A stretch of DNA of 64,000 nt from Acanthamoeba castellanii str. Neff (lineage: Eukaryota; Discosea; Longamoebia; Acanthamoebidae), in contig NW_004457442.1 of the NCBI RefSeq assembly GCF_000313135.1, positions 598,778 to 662,777 on the forward strand, given 5' to 3'. Position numbers and translations under genes: made by a program. The notes under the pieces are model-generated. The model searched no databases. It had not been told where the DNA came from and saw nothing but the letters and a program-made list of their open reading frames with translations. Every line of letters starts with the position of its first letter. The stretch's first letter is position 1. Below, in pieces: positions 12,569 to 23,337 of the stretch.

Positions 12569-14304
12569 TTGCGCCCAGGAGAGAGCCCGTACGAGCGTGC
12601 GGAAGGTGTGGGAGCCCAGCGCGGGAGCCCACCGGTCCACGGAGTAGGCGGCGTCGTAGATCGCCAGCGCCGTGGTCTTGGTCTGCAGATGCGTGGGCCG
12701 CTCCGCCAGACTTTTGTTTGGCACAGCCGCACGCACGCGCGCGCACGCGCAATCAGCTAATGGCAGTTAACACGAGCCAACGTCGCCGCACGGATTTGTG
12801 GTCTGCGCTGCGCGGGCAGGGCAGGGCGGTACCAGCTGGCGCGAGAGGATGGGGAGCGCGGGTAGGGCACGCGTGCGAGCATGACGAGCAGCTCCACGGC
12901 CCGGATGCGGGTTTCGTCGGAGAAGGAGAAGGCCAGCGCGAGCAGGCAGTGGAGGAGGCCGCAGTCGATCGCGGCCTCGTCGCGCTCGTCGCGCGACGCT
13001 TCCCGCCCGGTATTGGCGGGCGACCATGGCAGGGCGGTCAGGAGCAGCCGCTTGAAGTGCGGCGGGTGGACGGCGGCGGAGTCGACGACGGAGTGCGGCT
13101 CCTTGGCCACGAAGCCGGCAAGGGCGGCGAGGAACGCCCACACCAGCGACAGCGCGTGCGGCGAGGCTTCCCCGTGCAACCGCTCCATGTCCGCGAACAG
13201 CGCGCGGCGCACCTCTGTGTGCGCACACGCATCATTGCACCGCGCCAACCCAACACACGCGACACGGGAGTGAGAGTGAGCCAGGCCGGTGATGGGTTGA
13301 CTGAAGAAAGGGAAAAATACCGTGAAGTGGAGAAGACGAAGATGATGATGATGGCGATGACGCCGAGGAGAAGAAGGTGGCCGCCCGGAGCAGAGGCTCG
13401 GCGGCGAGAAAGGCCTCCACGGTGCGTGGCAAGGCCGATGGTTCGACTGCCCCCAGGCGAAGCTCGAGCGCTGCCCGATCCTCTTCCTGTTCCTCCTCCT
13501 CCTTCAGGTCGTCTCTGCTACCACTCTCGTCGGCCTCGTCGGCCATACTCACGAACGCGAAGAGATCGTCCTCGTCGCCCGCCTGCACGTGGGCCTGGGC
13601 CGTGCCGCTGTGTTCGACACACGACACACGACCGCACACACACGACACACACGACACAATGAGGTTCGCAAGTGGTTCCCAAACCGCCTCAGGAAACCCT
13701 TGCGCTTCGCAGACGGACCTAGCGGCGCATTGTTGGCGCTCCAGGGCGAAGAGCTGGCGCCCCGTCGGCGCCAGTGCCCCGGCATTGTGGTGCAGCACTT
13801 CGCCAGCCACGCGAGCGTCCACTCCGCCAAACACACTCCCGAGCAGCTCTGCCCCCCCACCACCACAAAATATGGTGTGGCCCCGGCAACGTGAGTGATG
13901 GAGGCCTGAAACCACGTTGCTCCTGGCCGAGGTACCTGCTATGAGGTGCTGGGCAAACCCATTGTCCCGCCACAAACATTGCTCGCCACCCTCCACGCCT
14001 TTTGCTGCCACGTCCATGCCCAAGCAACGACGCGGGGTCAACAGGAGGAATCACACAAATAAAAGCTAAAAGCAGAAAAACCAGAAAAGAAATAGGCCAC
14101 ACCGCCTCCGCCGTGGATAGGCGAAATGGGGTAGGGAAAAGGCCAAACCTCTCTTTATGTTGGGGTACGCCCATAGCAACCAACCCAGTGGCGCGGTGTC
14201 GCAAACTTACGTAGGTCATCTTGGCGCGCCAGGATAAATCTCTCCTTGTAGATGACACCTTGGGGCACGGTTGCCGAGGAGGCACGAAACTGGGTGGCCA
14301 ACAC
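11111..14304 (-). CDS. CDC123-like (D123 family, ATP-grasp fold) protein with large N-terminal extension; 5' end unresolved
   Basis: The C-terminal third resembles CDC123, the eIF2 assembly chaperone with an ATP-grasp-like fold. In order: FGGRAFVKISTRSPKD (the Lys segment), SVTSGAEAVDMLKTSKRIW, AIKLVVREWL, then FELRGFVRNRRLTALSQYF, VLSFFE, and VCDFVVCEDRVMVIELNLFG, which matches the DFNPFG metal-binding strand with Asp changed to Glu. It ends at 11111. Upstream exons add several hundred residues absent from CDC123: a helical part (13210-12860), an acidic part (13610-13330), and AELLGSVFGGVDARVAGEVL (about 13850). The most 5' coding frame, including VIYKERFILARQDDL, runs to about 14304 with no ATG before an in-frame stop, so a first exon is missing. 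The 3' half is well supported. A canonical CDC123 may exist elsewhere, leaving this as a paralogue. Confidence 0.65.
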
Positions 14305-14379
14305 AACTTGGCCTCGCACTCAGCTTGAGGTTAGACCACCACCTCCTTCTTGAACCCACCCCCAACACCCCCTTCAGCC

Positions 14380-15725
14380 ATGGACTCCAAGAAGCAACTC
14401 AACACGCAGCTGGTCGAAGCCGCCGGTGCGTAATCCATTCTTTTTAGAGACAACCGCCTCGTTCTTGAACGTTGCCGAGAGTGGATTTTTCAACGTAGAT
14501 TCTCATTTGCATTTCTCATTTGCTGCCTGCAGAGAAGAGCGATTTGGCCAGCGTCGAAGCTGCTCTCGCCGCTGGAGCCGATGTGAATGCCAAGGAAGAC
14601 ATTGAGGGCTACACCGCTCTTCACCATGTACGACCACCTCCTCGAATCTTCTTCCATTTTTATTCATTTCTTGAATTTCTCTCGGCTCAACGATGCTGCG
14701 TGTGCGATTCTTCAGGCCGCCAGCAAGAACGACATCGGCCTCGCGCAGTTTTTGGTCAAGAACAACGCCAACGTCGAGGCGCAATCAAACACCGGTACGT
14801 ACGCCTCGGCTTGTTGACCGCGCAGCTCGTGCCCAACATCAAACAATCAACAAAACCTGACGCACCTCTCTGCATTGCAACGCTGTTGCAGGTCGCCACG
14901 CAATTCACCTGGCAGTGAGGGACGGAGCCGAAGACGTCATCAAGTTCCTGATTGGTACCACCAGCCACCGCCACCACGCCTGCGACGATGATGATGCGGT
15001 GGGCATATAGATAGATAGAGCTGCACCCCACGTGTGCTCTATGACTCACCCGTAAGTGCGTGTGTGTACATGCGTGCCGCGCGTGCAGAGGAGGCCCACG
15101 CCAACGTGTTGGCCCAGACGGACCTCAACGAGAACCTGCTCCACAAGGCCGCCTTCTCGGGCAAGGCCAACATTCTCGAGTACCTCATCCAGAAGGGCTG
15201 CACGGGCGCCAACGACGCCGACGGGCTCGGCAACACCCCGCTGGCCGTGGCCGCACAGGGTACACCCCCCCACCACCATTGACTCTGGTGGTCCGCCTTA
15301 TGTGGACAGCGTCGTCTCTCTCTCTCTCTCTCTCGCTTAGGCCTTTGGGGGGGGGGGAGCGGTCTATCTCATTTTGTGTTTGCGGTGCGCACGCAGAGGG
15401 CCACATTGAGTGCATCGAGCTGCTGCTGAAGCACGGAGCTTCCCCCGGCGGCAAGGCGGAGGACAACCAGACGCCCCTCCACATCTCTGCGCTGTGGGGC
15501 CACACCGACGCCATCAACCTGCTGCTCGCCGCCAAGGCCGACCCCAACGCTCAGAACGCCAGAGGCAACACTCCTCTCCACGAGGCGGCCAAGAAGAACC
15601 ACCTCGGCCCGGTGAAGGCGCTGGTCGCCGGCGGCGCCGATCCCGACATCAAGAACAGCGAGGGCCAGACGCCCGCCGACCTCGCCTCGAAAAGCTTGAT
15701 CAAGAAGCAGCTGGTCAAGAAGTAA
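14380..15725 (+). CDS. Ankyrin-repeat protein, 260 residues
   Basis: Small protein made almost wholly of ankyrin repeats, a protein-binding fold; the partner is unknown. Six exons that close in frame: 14380-14425, 14533-14627, 14716-14794, 14892-14954, 15089-15259 and 15397-15725. About seven repeats can be read, with hallmarks such as GYTALHHAASKND, GRHAIHLAVRDGAEDVI, GNTPLAVAAQEGHIECIELL, NQTPLHISALWGHTDAINLL and GNTPLHEAAKKNHLGPVKAL. No signal peptide, membrane segment or extra domain. It is close in size to proteasome-assembly type ankyrin proteins such as gankyrin, but I see nothing that proves that role. The start ATG is the first in the exon and lies only about 75 bp from the coding sequence of the divergent CDC123-like gene. 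Confidence 0.93.
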
Positions 15726-16049
15726 GTGAGAGCACGAGCGTGCGAGCCCACCACTTGTAGAGTAAAACTGGTAGTCGTTTCCATTGTGCTGGCACCCAAC
15801 ACCCCGATGCCTGGTGCGCCTCGAGAAACGTCGCCGTTCTAGCAGACACCCCTTTGCGTCTTGTGCCGGCGGAAAGGTACGCGAAAGAGAAAGGCAAGGT
15901 TGTGGGGCAGAAAATTATGGGAAGGAGGTTTTCCCTCTGATTTTTCTTTTCTAGATCACGAGCGTGCGATTTTTTCGTTGTTCTTCGATCCTCAGCCGCA
16001 TTCGGCATCAACACCGGCCCTTCGTCATCATCGGCGCTGAACAAACAAA
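15726..16049. other. Intergenic spacer upstream of Brr2
   Basis: About 320 bp between the ankyrin stop and the Brr2 ATG, both plus strand. T-rich stretches near 15940-15985 are the only notable feature. No ORF or clear motif. Confidence 0.4.
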
Positions 16050-19000
16050 ATGGGAGATGGCGGGGGTAAGGAGGAGTATTCCAAATTCGGGCAGTACGAG
16101 TACCGCTCCAATGCCAATCTCGTGCTCACTGCCGAGAATCGGCAACGAGTGAGCGAGCCCACCGGCGAGCCGGAAACGCTCTCGGGGCGCATCAGGCCCA
16201 ACACATTCGGCGATCGCGCGCGGCCAGACAAGGTGCCCGGCGAGCTGCGCAAGCGGCTCGAGAAGATTCACAGCAAGCGCAAGCGCAGCGACAAGGATTC
16301 GACGGCCAGGCGGCCCAAGCAGGGCAAGGAGGACGTGCTGAGCGTGCTCGACATCTACGAGGGCTACCGCCCTAAGACCCGCGAGACACAGGCGGCCTAC
16401 GAGCGGCTGCTCACCATCACGCAGCAGCTGCTGGGCGATCAGCCTGCCGATGTGCTGCGCGATGCCGCGAATGAGGTGCTCGCGGTGCTCAAGGACGAGA
16501 CGGTACAGGGCATGGACAAGAAGAAGCGAGTGGAGGAGGTGCTGAATGTGATGAGCAACGAGAAATTTACGACCCTCGTCGACATTGGGAAGCACATCAA
16601 CGATTTCACGGAGGAGGGGGAGGCCGCGCTGGAGAAGGACGAGCTCGATGAGAAGCATGGAGTACCGGTGGTCTTCGACGAGAGCGATTCCGACAGCGAC
16701 GAGTTCGAGGACATCCTGCGCGACGACGAGGAGAGCGAGGACGAGGACGAAGGGGGCGAGGAGGCCCACATGGTCGAGACGCTCGAGGCCAAGGAGGGCG
16801 AGGGCTCCGACGAGGAGGGGGCCGTCGGCGCCGAGGGGGCCGAGGGGGGCGCCTCCGAGCTCGACCTCGATCCGCGGAAGATCGACGCCTTCTGGCTGCA
16901 GCGCGAGCTGGGCAAGTACTTCCGCGATGCGCACAGCTCGCAGGAGATGGCCGAGCAGGTGATGCAGATTTTGGGCGACAAGGAGGCCGACCCGCGCGAG
17001 TGCGAGAACCGGCTCGTGCTGCTGCTCGAGTACGACAAGTTTGATCTCATCAAGCTGCTGCTCCGCAATCGCTGGAAGATCGTCTACGCCATCCGCCTCG
17101 CCCTCGCCGCGGCCGACGACGCCGAGCGCGCCCAGATCGAGGAGGAGATGCGCGGGTCGCGCGCCCTGTCGGGCATCCTCGACGCCCTCACGGCGCGCAC
17201 GTCGGCCTCGACGGCCGAGAAGAGCCGCGACGTCGAGCGCTCGATCCGCAAGGAGGCCCGCGCCCTGCTCGCCGGCGAGCGGCGCAAGAAGGGCGGCGGC
17301 GCGGGTGAGGAGGCGGCCTACGAGGGCGAGGGGCGGGCGCCCAAGCAGGTGCTCGACCTGGATTCGCTGAGCTTCGCGCAGGGCGGGCACCTGATGGCCA
17401 ACCGGCAGTGCAAGCTGCCGCCGGGCTCGTTCCGGTCGCAGAAGAAGGGCTTCGAGGAGGTGTCGGTGCCGGCGCTCAAGCCGCCGCAGGTCAACGCGTC
17501 GGACCTGATCCCCATCAGCGCGCTCGACGACTGGGCGCAGGAGTGCTTCAAGAAGGACCCCGACATGAAGACGCTCAACCCGGTGCAGAGCCGCGTGTTC
17601 GAGGCCGCGTTCAAGTCGCACGAGAACATGCTCGTGTGCGCGCCGACGGGCGCCGGCAAGACGGTGGTGGCGCTGCTCACGATGCTGCACGAGATCGGGC
17701 TCAACCGGCGGGACGGGGAGCTCGACCTGGACAACTTCAAGATCGTCTACATCGCGCCGATGAAGTCGCTCGTGGCCGAGGTGGTGATCGACTTCACGCA
17801 GCGGCTCGAGGTCTACGGCATCAAGGTGCGCGAGCTGTCCGGCGACGTCAACCTCACCAAGGCGCAGATCAACGAGACGCAGGTGATCGTGACGACACCC
17901 GAGAAGTGGGACATCATCACGCGCAAGAGCGGCGACCGGACCTACACGCAGCTGGTGCGGCTCATCATCATCGACGAGATCCACCTCCTGCACGACGAGC
18001 GCGGCCCGGTGCTCGAGTCGATCGTGGCGCGCACCATCCGGCAGGTGGAGCAGACGCAGGAGATGATCCGGCTGGTGGGCCTCTCGGCCACGCTGCCCAA
18101 CTACAAGGACGTGGCGGTGTTCCTGCGCGTGGACCTCGACCGCGGCCTGTTCACCTTTGACAACTCGTACCGGCCGGTGCCGCTCGAGCAGACCTACATC
18201 GGCATCACGGAGCGCAAGGCGCTCAAGCGCTTCCAGCTGATGAACGAGATCACCTACGAGAAGGTGATGAAGCAGGCCGGCGAGCACCAGGTGCTCGTGT
18301 TTGTGCACTCGCGCAAGGAGACCGGCAAGACGGCGCGCGCCATCCGCGACATGGCGCTGGCCAACGACACCATCGGGCGGTTCCTCGAGGAGCGCCAGGC
18401 CTCGCGCGAGATCCTGCAGAGCGAGGCCGAGGAGTCGACCAAGAACAAGGAGCTGCAGGACCTCCTGCCCTACGGCTTCGCCATCCACCACGCCGGCATG
18501 ACCCGCTCCGACCGCACCCTCGTCGAGGACCTCTTCGTCGACGGCCACATCCAGGTACTCGTCTCCACGGCCACCCTGGCCTGGGGCGTCAACCTGCCGG
18601 CGCGCACGGTCATCATCAAGGGCACCCAGATCTACAACCCGGAGAAGGGCCGCTGGGTGGAGCTGTCGCCGCTCGACGTCATGCAGATGATCGGCCGCGC
18701 CGGCCGGCCGCGGTACGACAAGCTCGGGCAGGGCATCGTGATCACGTCGCACGGCGAGCTGCAGTACTACCTGTCGCTGCTCAACCACCAGCTGCCCATC
18801 GAGTCGCAGTTCATCGGGCAGCTGGCCGACAACCTCAACGCCGAGATCGTGCTCGGCACGGTGCAGAACGCGCGCGAGGCCGTCAACTGGCTGGGCTACA
18901 CCTACCTCTACATCTGCATGCTCCGCAGCCCCAACCTCTACGGCATCTCGTGGGAGGAGGCCGACGAGGACAAGTTCCTCGAGCAGCGCCGCGCCGACCT

Positions 19001-22000
19001 CGTGCACACGGCCGCCACGGTGCTCGACCGGGCCAACCTGATCAAGTACGACCGCAAGACGGGCGCCTTCCAGGTGACCGACCTGGGCCGCGTAGCGTCG
19101 CACTTTTACGTGTCGCACGCCACCATCTCGACCTACAACGAGCACCTCAAGCCCACCATGTCCGACATCGAGCTCTTCCGCCTCTTCTCGCTCTCCGAGG
19201 AGTTCAAGTTCATCGCCGTGCGCGAGGAGGAGAAGGGCGAGCTCGAGAAGCTGCTCGCGCGTGTGCCCGTGCCGGTCAAGGAGACCATGGAGGAGCCCTC
19301 GGCCAAGGTCAACGTGCTGCTGCAGGCCTACGTGTCGCGCCTCAAGCTCGAGGGCTTCGCGCTCGTGTCCGACATGGTCTACGTCACGCAGTCGGCCGGC
19401 CGGCTCATGCGCGCCATCTTCGAGATCGTGCTGCGCCGCGGGTGGGCCGCGCTCGCGCTCAAGGCCCTCAACCTGTGCAAGATGATCGACAAGCGCATGT
19501 GGGCCTCGCAGACGCCGCTGCGCCAGTTCCGCAGCATCCCGGAGGCCATCCTCAAGAAGCTCGAGCGCAAGGACTTCCCCTTCGAGCGCCTGTACGACCT
19601 CAACAGCCAGGAGATCGGCGAGCTCATCCGCTACCCGCAGCAGGGCAAGCCCATCTACCGCCTCGTCCACAAGTTCCCGCGCCTCGACCTCTCGGCCACC
19701 GTGCAGCCCATCACCCGCTCGCTCCTCCGCGTCGACCTCACCCTCAGCCCCGACTTTGAGTGGGACCCCGAGTTCCACGGCTTTGCCGAGGGCTTCTGGG
19801 TCGTCGTCGAGGACGTCGACTCGGAGCAGATCCTGCACCACGAGTACTTCCTCCTCAAGCAGCGCTTCGTCGACGAGGAGCACTACATCGACTTCACCAT
19901 CCCGCTCTACGACCCGCTGCCCCCGCAGTACTACGTGCGCGTCGTCTCCGACCGCTGGCTGGGCGCCGAGACCCTGCTCCCCATCTCCTTCCGCCACCTC
20001 ATCCTCCCCGAGAAGTACCCGCCCCACACCGAGCTCCTCGACCTCCAGCCGCTCCCCGTCTCGGCCCTCGACAACCCGGCCTTCGAGGCCCTCTACGAGC
20101 CCCTCTTCGACCACTTCAACGCCATCCAGACCCAGGCCTTCAACGCCCTCTACACCCGCGACGACAACGTGCTCCTCGCCGCGCCCACCTCCTCCGGCAA
20201 GACCATCTGCGCCGAGTTCGCCCTCCTCAAGCTCCTCAACGACCAGGCCGCCGGCCGCAAGGGACCCCACGTGCGCGCCGTCTACGTCGCGCCCGTGCAG
20301 GCCCTCGTCACCGAGCGCCTCGCCGACTGGCAGCGCCGCTTCGGCGACCAGGGCGGCCTCGGCCGCACCGTGGTCGAGCTCACGGGCGACACCGCGCAGG
20401 ACCTCAAGCTGCTGGAGCAGGGCGAGATCATCCTCAGCACGCCCGAGCGCTGGGACGTCATCTCGCGCCGCTGGAGCCAGCGCAAGAACGTGCAGAACGT
20501 CGATCTCTTCATCATCGACGAGCTCCACCTCATCGGCGGCGACAACGGCCCCACGCTCGAGATCATCACCTCGCGCATGCGCTACATCGCCTCGCAGGTC
20601 GACCGCAAGATCCGCATCGTCGCCCTCGCCGCCTCGCTCGCCGGCGCGCGCGACCTGGGCGAGTGGATCGGCACCACGCCCCAGTCGCTCTTCAACTTCC
20701 ACCCGAGCGTGCGGCCCGTCCCGCTCGAGATCCACATGCAGGGCTTCGACCACCCGCACTACAACGCGCGCCTGCTCGCCATGAGCAAGCCCGTCCTCTA
20801 CTACATCGCCCACCACGGCGCCCCGCAGAAGCGCACCGGCAAGGCCCTCACCTCGGGCAGGGACGTCATGGACGTCGCCGCCGCCGACGACGACGCATCC
20901 GCCACGACGAAGAAGCCGTACTCGCGCGAGGCCCGGCCGGTGATCATCTTCGTGCCGTCGCGCAAGCAGGCGCTGGCGACGGCGCACGAGCTGCGCACGT
21001 TCGCCAACTCGCTCGAGGAGCCGCTCAACTTTGTGCACTGCGCGGCGGGCGACATGGACTCGTACCTGGAGGCGTGCCAGTCCAAGTCGCTCAAGGAGGC
21101 GCTGCAGTCGGGCATCGGCCTGTTCCACGGGCAGCTAGAGCCCATCGAGCGCAAGGTGGTGGAGACGCTGTTCAGCTCGGGCGCCATCCAGGTGGTGATC
21201 GCGACGCACGACATGTGCTGGAGCATGGGCGGCATGGCGGCGCACCTGGTGGTGATCATGGGCACCTCCTACTTCGAGGGCCGCGAGCACCGCTACGCCG
21301 ACTACCCGATCACCGACCTGCTGCAGATGATCGGCCGCGCGCACCGGCCGGCCGGCGCGGGCCACGCGGTGGCGGCGGTGCTGTGCCACGCGGCCAAGAA
21401 GGACTTTTACAAGAAGTTCCTGTTCGAGCCGCTGCCGGTGGAGTCGCACCTGGACCACTTCCTGCACGACCACATGAACGCCGAGATCGTGACGCGCACG
21501 GTGGAGAACAAGCAGGACGCCGTGGACTACCTCACGTGGACGCTGCTCTACCGCCGCCTCACGCAGAACCCCAACTACTACAACCTCACGGGCGTGTCGC
21601 ACCGGCACCTGTCCGACCACCTCTCCGAGCTCGTCGAGAACACGCTCGCCGACCTGGAGACCTCCAACTGCATCGCCGTGGAGAACGACATGGACCTGGC
21701 CCCGCTCAACCTGGGCATGATCGCCGCCTACTACTACATCCGCTACACCACCATCGAGCTCTTTGCCTCGTCGCTCAAGGCCAAGACCAAGCTGCGCGGC
21801 CTCGTCGAGATCCTCTCCTACGCGTCCGAGTACGACAAGGTGGGCCTGCGCCACAAGGAGGCCGCCCTGCTTGAGCGGCTGGCCAAGCACATGCCCATGA
21901 AGATCACCGACGTCAAGTTCACCGACGCCCACACCAAGACCAACCTCCTCCTCCAGGCCCACTTCTCGCGCCACCGCCTCGCCACCGCCGACCTCGTCTC

Positions 22001-22733
22001 CGACCAGAAGCTCCTCGTCAAGGAGGCGCCCCGCCTCATCCAGGCCATGGTCGACGTCATCTCCTCGTCGGGCTGGCTCAAGCCGGCCATCGCCGCCATG
22101 GAGCTCACCCAGATGGTCACCCAGGCCGTGTGGGACTCGGACCCGGTGCTCAAGCAGCTGCCCCACTTCACCGACGACGTCCTCAAGCGCTGCGCCGCCC
22201 GCGGCATCGAGAACGTGTTCGACCTCATCGACCTCGACGACGCCGACCGCCGCGCGCTCCTCCAGATGACCAACAAGCAGCTCGCCGACGTCGCCCGCGT
22301 CTGCAACGCCTACCCCAACATCGAGCTCGAGTACGCCCTCGACGGCCTCGACAAGGACAACGCCGTCGTCGCCCCCGGCGAGTCGGTCGTCGTCTCCGTG
22401 AGCCTCGAGCGCGAGGACGACAGCGGCGGCGTCGTCGTGGCGCCCCACTTCCCCGAGAAGCGCCTCGAGGGCTGGTGGCTCGTCGTCGGCGACCCCAAGA
22501 ACAACCTCCTCCTCTCCATCAAGCGCCTCACCGTCAAGCAGAAGGCCAAGGTCCAGCTCGACTTCACCGCCCCCGACGCGCCCGGCCGCCACTCCTACGT
22601 CCTCTACTTCATCTCCGACTCGTGGACCGGTTGCGACCAGGAGTACGAGCTCGACCTCACCGTCGACCCCAACGCCGCCTCCGCCGCCGGCGCCGGCGAC
22701 GACGACGAGGAAGGCGACAACATGGAGGAGTGA
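16050..22733 (+). CDS. BRR2: U5 snRNP 200 kDa helicase (Brr2/SNRNP200), single exon
   Basis: Ski2-like DExD/H helicase that unwinds U4/U6 to activate the spliceosome. The ORF is 2,227 residues; human SNRNP200 is 2,136. It starts with [14 protein letters not shown], the conserved Brr2 N-terminus, followed by the plug/PWI region with an acidic insert (about 210-280). The N-terminal cassette has APTGAGKT (531-538), DEIH (642-645) and QMIGRAGRP, then a Sec63 unit. The C-terminal cassette has APTSSGKT (1378-1385), DELH (1490-1493) and QMIGRAHRP, then a second Sec63 unit ending in [13 protein letters not shown] and an acidic tail. The gene is intronless over 6.7 kb while its neighbours are dense with introns. 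Strong third-position GC bias gives long spurious ORFs on the other frames. Identity is secure. Confidence 0.98.
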   Translation: MGDGGGKEEYSKFGQYEYRSNANLVLTAENRQRVSEPTGEPETLSGRIRPNTFGDRARPDKVPGELRKRLEKIHSKRKRSDKDSTARRPKQGKEDVLSVLDIYEGYRPKTRETQAAYERLLTITQQLLGDQPADVLRDAANEVLAVLKDETVQGMDKKKRVEEVLNVMSNEKFTTLVDIGKHINDFTEEGEAALEKDELDEKHGVPVVFDESDSDSDEFEDILRDDEESEDEDEGGEEAHMVETLEAKEGEGSDEEGAVGAEGAEGGASELDLDPRKIDAFWLQRELGKYFRDAHSSQEMAEQVMQILGDKEADPRECENRLVLLLEYDKFDLIKLLLRNRWKIVYAIRLALAAADDAERAQIEEEMRGSRALSGILDALTARTSASTAEKSRDVERSIRKEARALLAGERRKKGGGAGEEAAYEGEGRAPKQVLDLDSLSFAQGGHLMANRQCKLPPGSFRSQKKGFEEVSVPALKPPQVNASDLIPISALDDWAQECFKKDPDMKTLNPVQSRVFEAAFKSHENMLVCAPTGAGKTVVALLTMLHEIGLNRRDGELDLDNFKIVYIAPMKSLVAEVVIDFTQRLEVYGIKVRELSGDVNLTKAQINETQVIVTTPEKWDIITRKSGDRTYTQLVRLIIIDEIHLLHDERGPVLESIVARTIRQVEQTQEMIRLVGLSATLPNYKDVAVFLRVDLDRGLFTFDNSYRPVPLEQTYIGITERKALKRFQLMNEITYEKVMKQAGEHQVLVFVHSRKETGKTARAIRDMALANDTIGRFLEERQASREILQSEAEESTKNKELQDLLPYGFAIHHAGMTRSDRTLVEDLFVDGHIQVLVSTATLAWGVNLPARTVIIKGTQIYNPEKGRWVELSPLDVMQMIGRAGRPRYDKLGQGIVITSHGELQYYLSLLNHQLPIESQFIGQLADNLNAEIVLGTVQNAREAVNWLGYTYLYICMLRSPNLYGISWEEADEDKFLEQRRADLVHTAATVLDRANLIKYDRKTGAFQVTDLGRVASHFYVSHATISTYNEHLKPTMSDIELFRLFSLSEEFKFIAVREEEKGELEKLLARVPVPVKETMEEPSAKVNVLLQAYVSRLKLEGFALVSDMVYVTQSAGRLMRAIFEIVLRRGWAALALKALNLCKMIDKRMWASQTPLRQFRSIPEAILKKLERKDFPFERLYDLNSQEIGELIRYPQQGKPIYRLVHKFPRLDLSATVQPITRSLLRVDLTLSPDFEWDPEFHGFAEGFWVVVEDVDSEQILHHEYFLLKQRFVDEEHYIDFTIPLYDPLPPQYYVRVVSDRWLGAETLLPISFRHLILPEKYPPHTELLDLQPLPVSALDNPAFEALYEPLFDHFNAIQTQAFNALYTRDDNVLLAAPTSSGKTICAEFALLKLLNDQAAGRKGPHVRAVYVAPVQALVTERLADWQRRFGDQGGLGRTVVELTGDTAQDLKLLEQGEIILSTPERWDVISRRWSQRKNVQNVDLFIIDELHLIGGDNGPTLEIITSRMRYIASQVDRKIRIVALAASLAGARDLGEWIGTTPQSLFNFHPSVRPVPLEIHMQGFDHPHYNARLLAMSKPVLYYIAHHGAPQKRTGKALTSGRDVMDVAAADDDASATTKKPYSREARPVIIFVPSRKQALATAHELRTFANSLEEPLNFVHCAAGDMDSYLEACQSKSLKEALQSGIGLFHGQLEPIERKVVETLFSSGAIQVVIATHDMCWSMGGMAAHLVVIMGTSYFEGREHRYADYPITDLLQMIGRAHRPAGAGHAVAAVLCHAAKKDFYKKFLFEPLPVESHLDHFLHDHMNAEIVTRTVENKQDAVDYLTWTLLYRRLTQNPNYYNLTGVSHRHLSDHLSELVENTLADLETSNCIAVENDMDLAPLNLGMIAAYYYIRYTTIELFASSLKAKTKLRGLVEILSYASEYDKVGLRHKEAALLERLAKHMPMKITDVKFTDAHTKTNLLLQAHFSRHRLATADLVSDQKLLVKEAPRLIQAMVDVISSSGWLKPAIAAMELTQMVTQAVWDSDPVLKQLPHFTDDVLKRCAARGIENVFDLIDLDDADRRALLQMTNKQLADVARVCNAYPNIELEYALDGLDKDNAVVAPGESVVVSVSLEREDDSGGVVVAPHFPEKRLEGWWLVVGDPKNNLLLSIKRLTVKQKAKVQLDFTAPDAPGRHSYVLYFISDSWTGCDQEYELDLTVDPNAASAAGAGDDDEEGDNMEE

Positions 22734-23337
22734 AGACCCCCCTTCCCCCATCTCACGTGTATGTAATCCCCGAAGAACAAGGCCAACCGAACCACAACTA
22801 CTTGGCGCTTTTGCCCTCATCCTTCTTTCTCGCGAGGAGGTCAGAGGGTCGGGGGGGGGGCAAGGGGGGCAGGGGGCGGGGAGGCGGGTGGTGGTCGCAC
22901 GAAGACCCGGGTGGTGCAGGCGGCACCTGGTCCGTGTGTGTCGCACACACGCCACCGAGAGAGTCGCACGGGAACCAGCCTACTGCATTCCCGAGATGTT
23001 TGCCGCAGCCGTGCCACGGAAACAGAGGCAACACAGGAATGCAAGGAACGATGGAGTTTGCCGATTTTCCTCTTCCTCCTGCGGAGTGGTGGCTCCGCGT
23101 GATGGGAGTGGCAGGCCCACACCCACGAACCCGCGCTCCTCCACTGCCCTCCTTCTCTTTGTGTGTGTGCCGGCAACGCTGCCTCTCGTACGAGTGCTCC
23201 TCTTCCTTCCCCACCCCCTCCTCCACGATCACCATCAGCGCGATCGTGTGAGCTCTGCACTTGTTTCCTCTGGTCCCCTTCGCTCTTCCTCTCCCCACCC
23301 ACTACTGGTCACCTTCTTCCGCGCACAAGTGTGCACC
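22734..23337. other. Intergenic region, Brr2 to GATA factor
   Basis: About 600 bp with a G-run near 22850-22885 and pyrimidine-rich sequence before the GATA-factor ATG. It should contain the Brr2 3' UTR and the GATA promoter. No gene recognised. Confidence 0.4.

Noticed and set aside
16008..21128. 1,706-codon open frame on the minus strand opposite Brr2
   Set aside because: It is the antisense shadow of a GC-rich coding exon: composition is dominated by L, V, E and R with no domain, and the plus-strand Brr2 frame is unmistakable.
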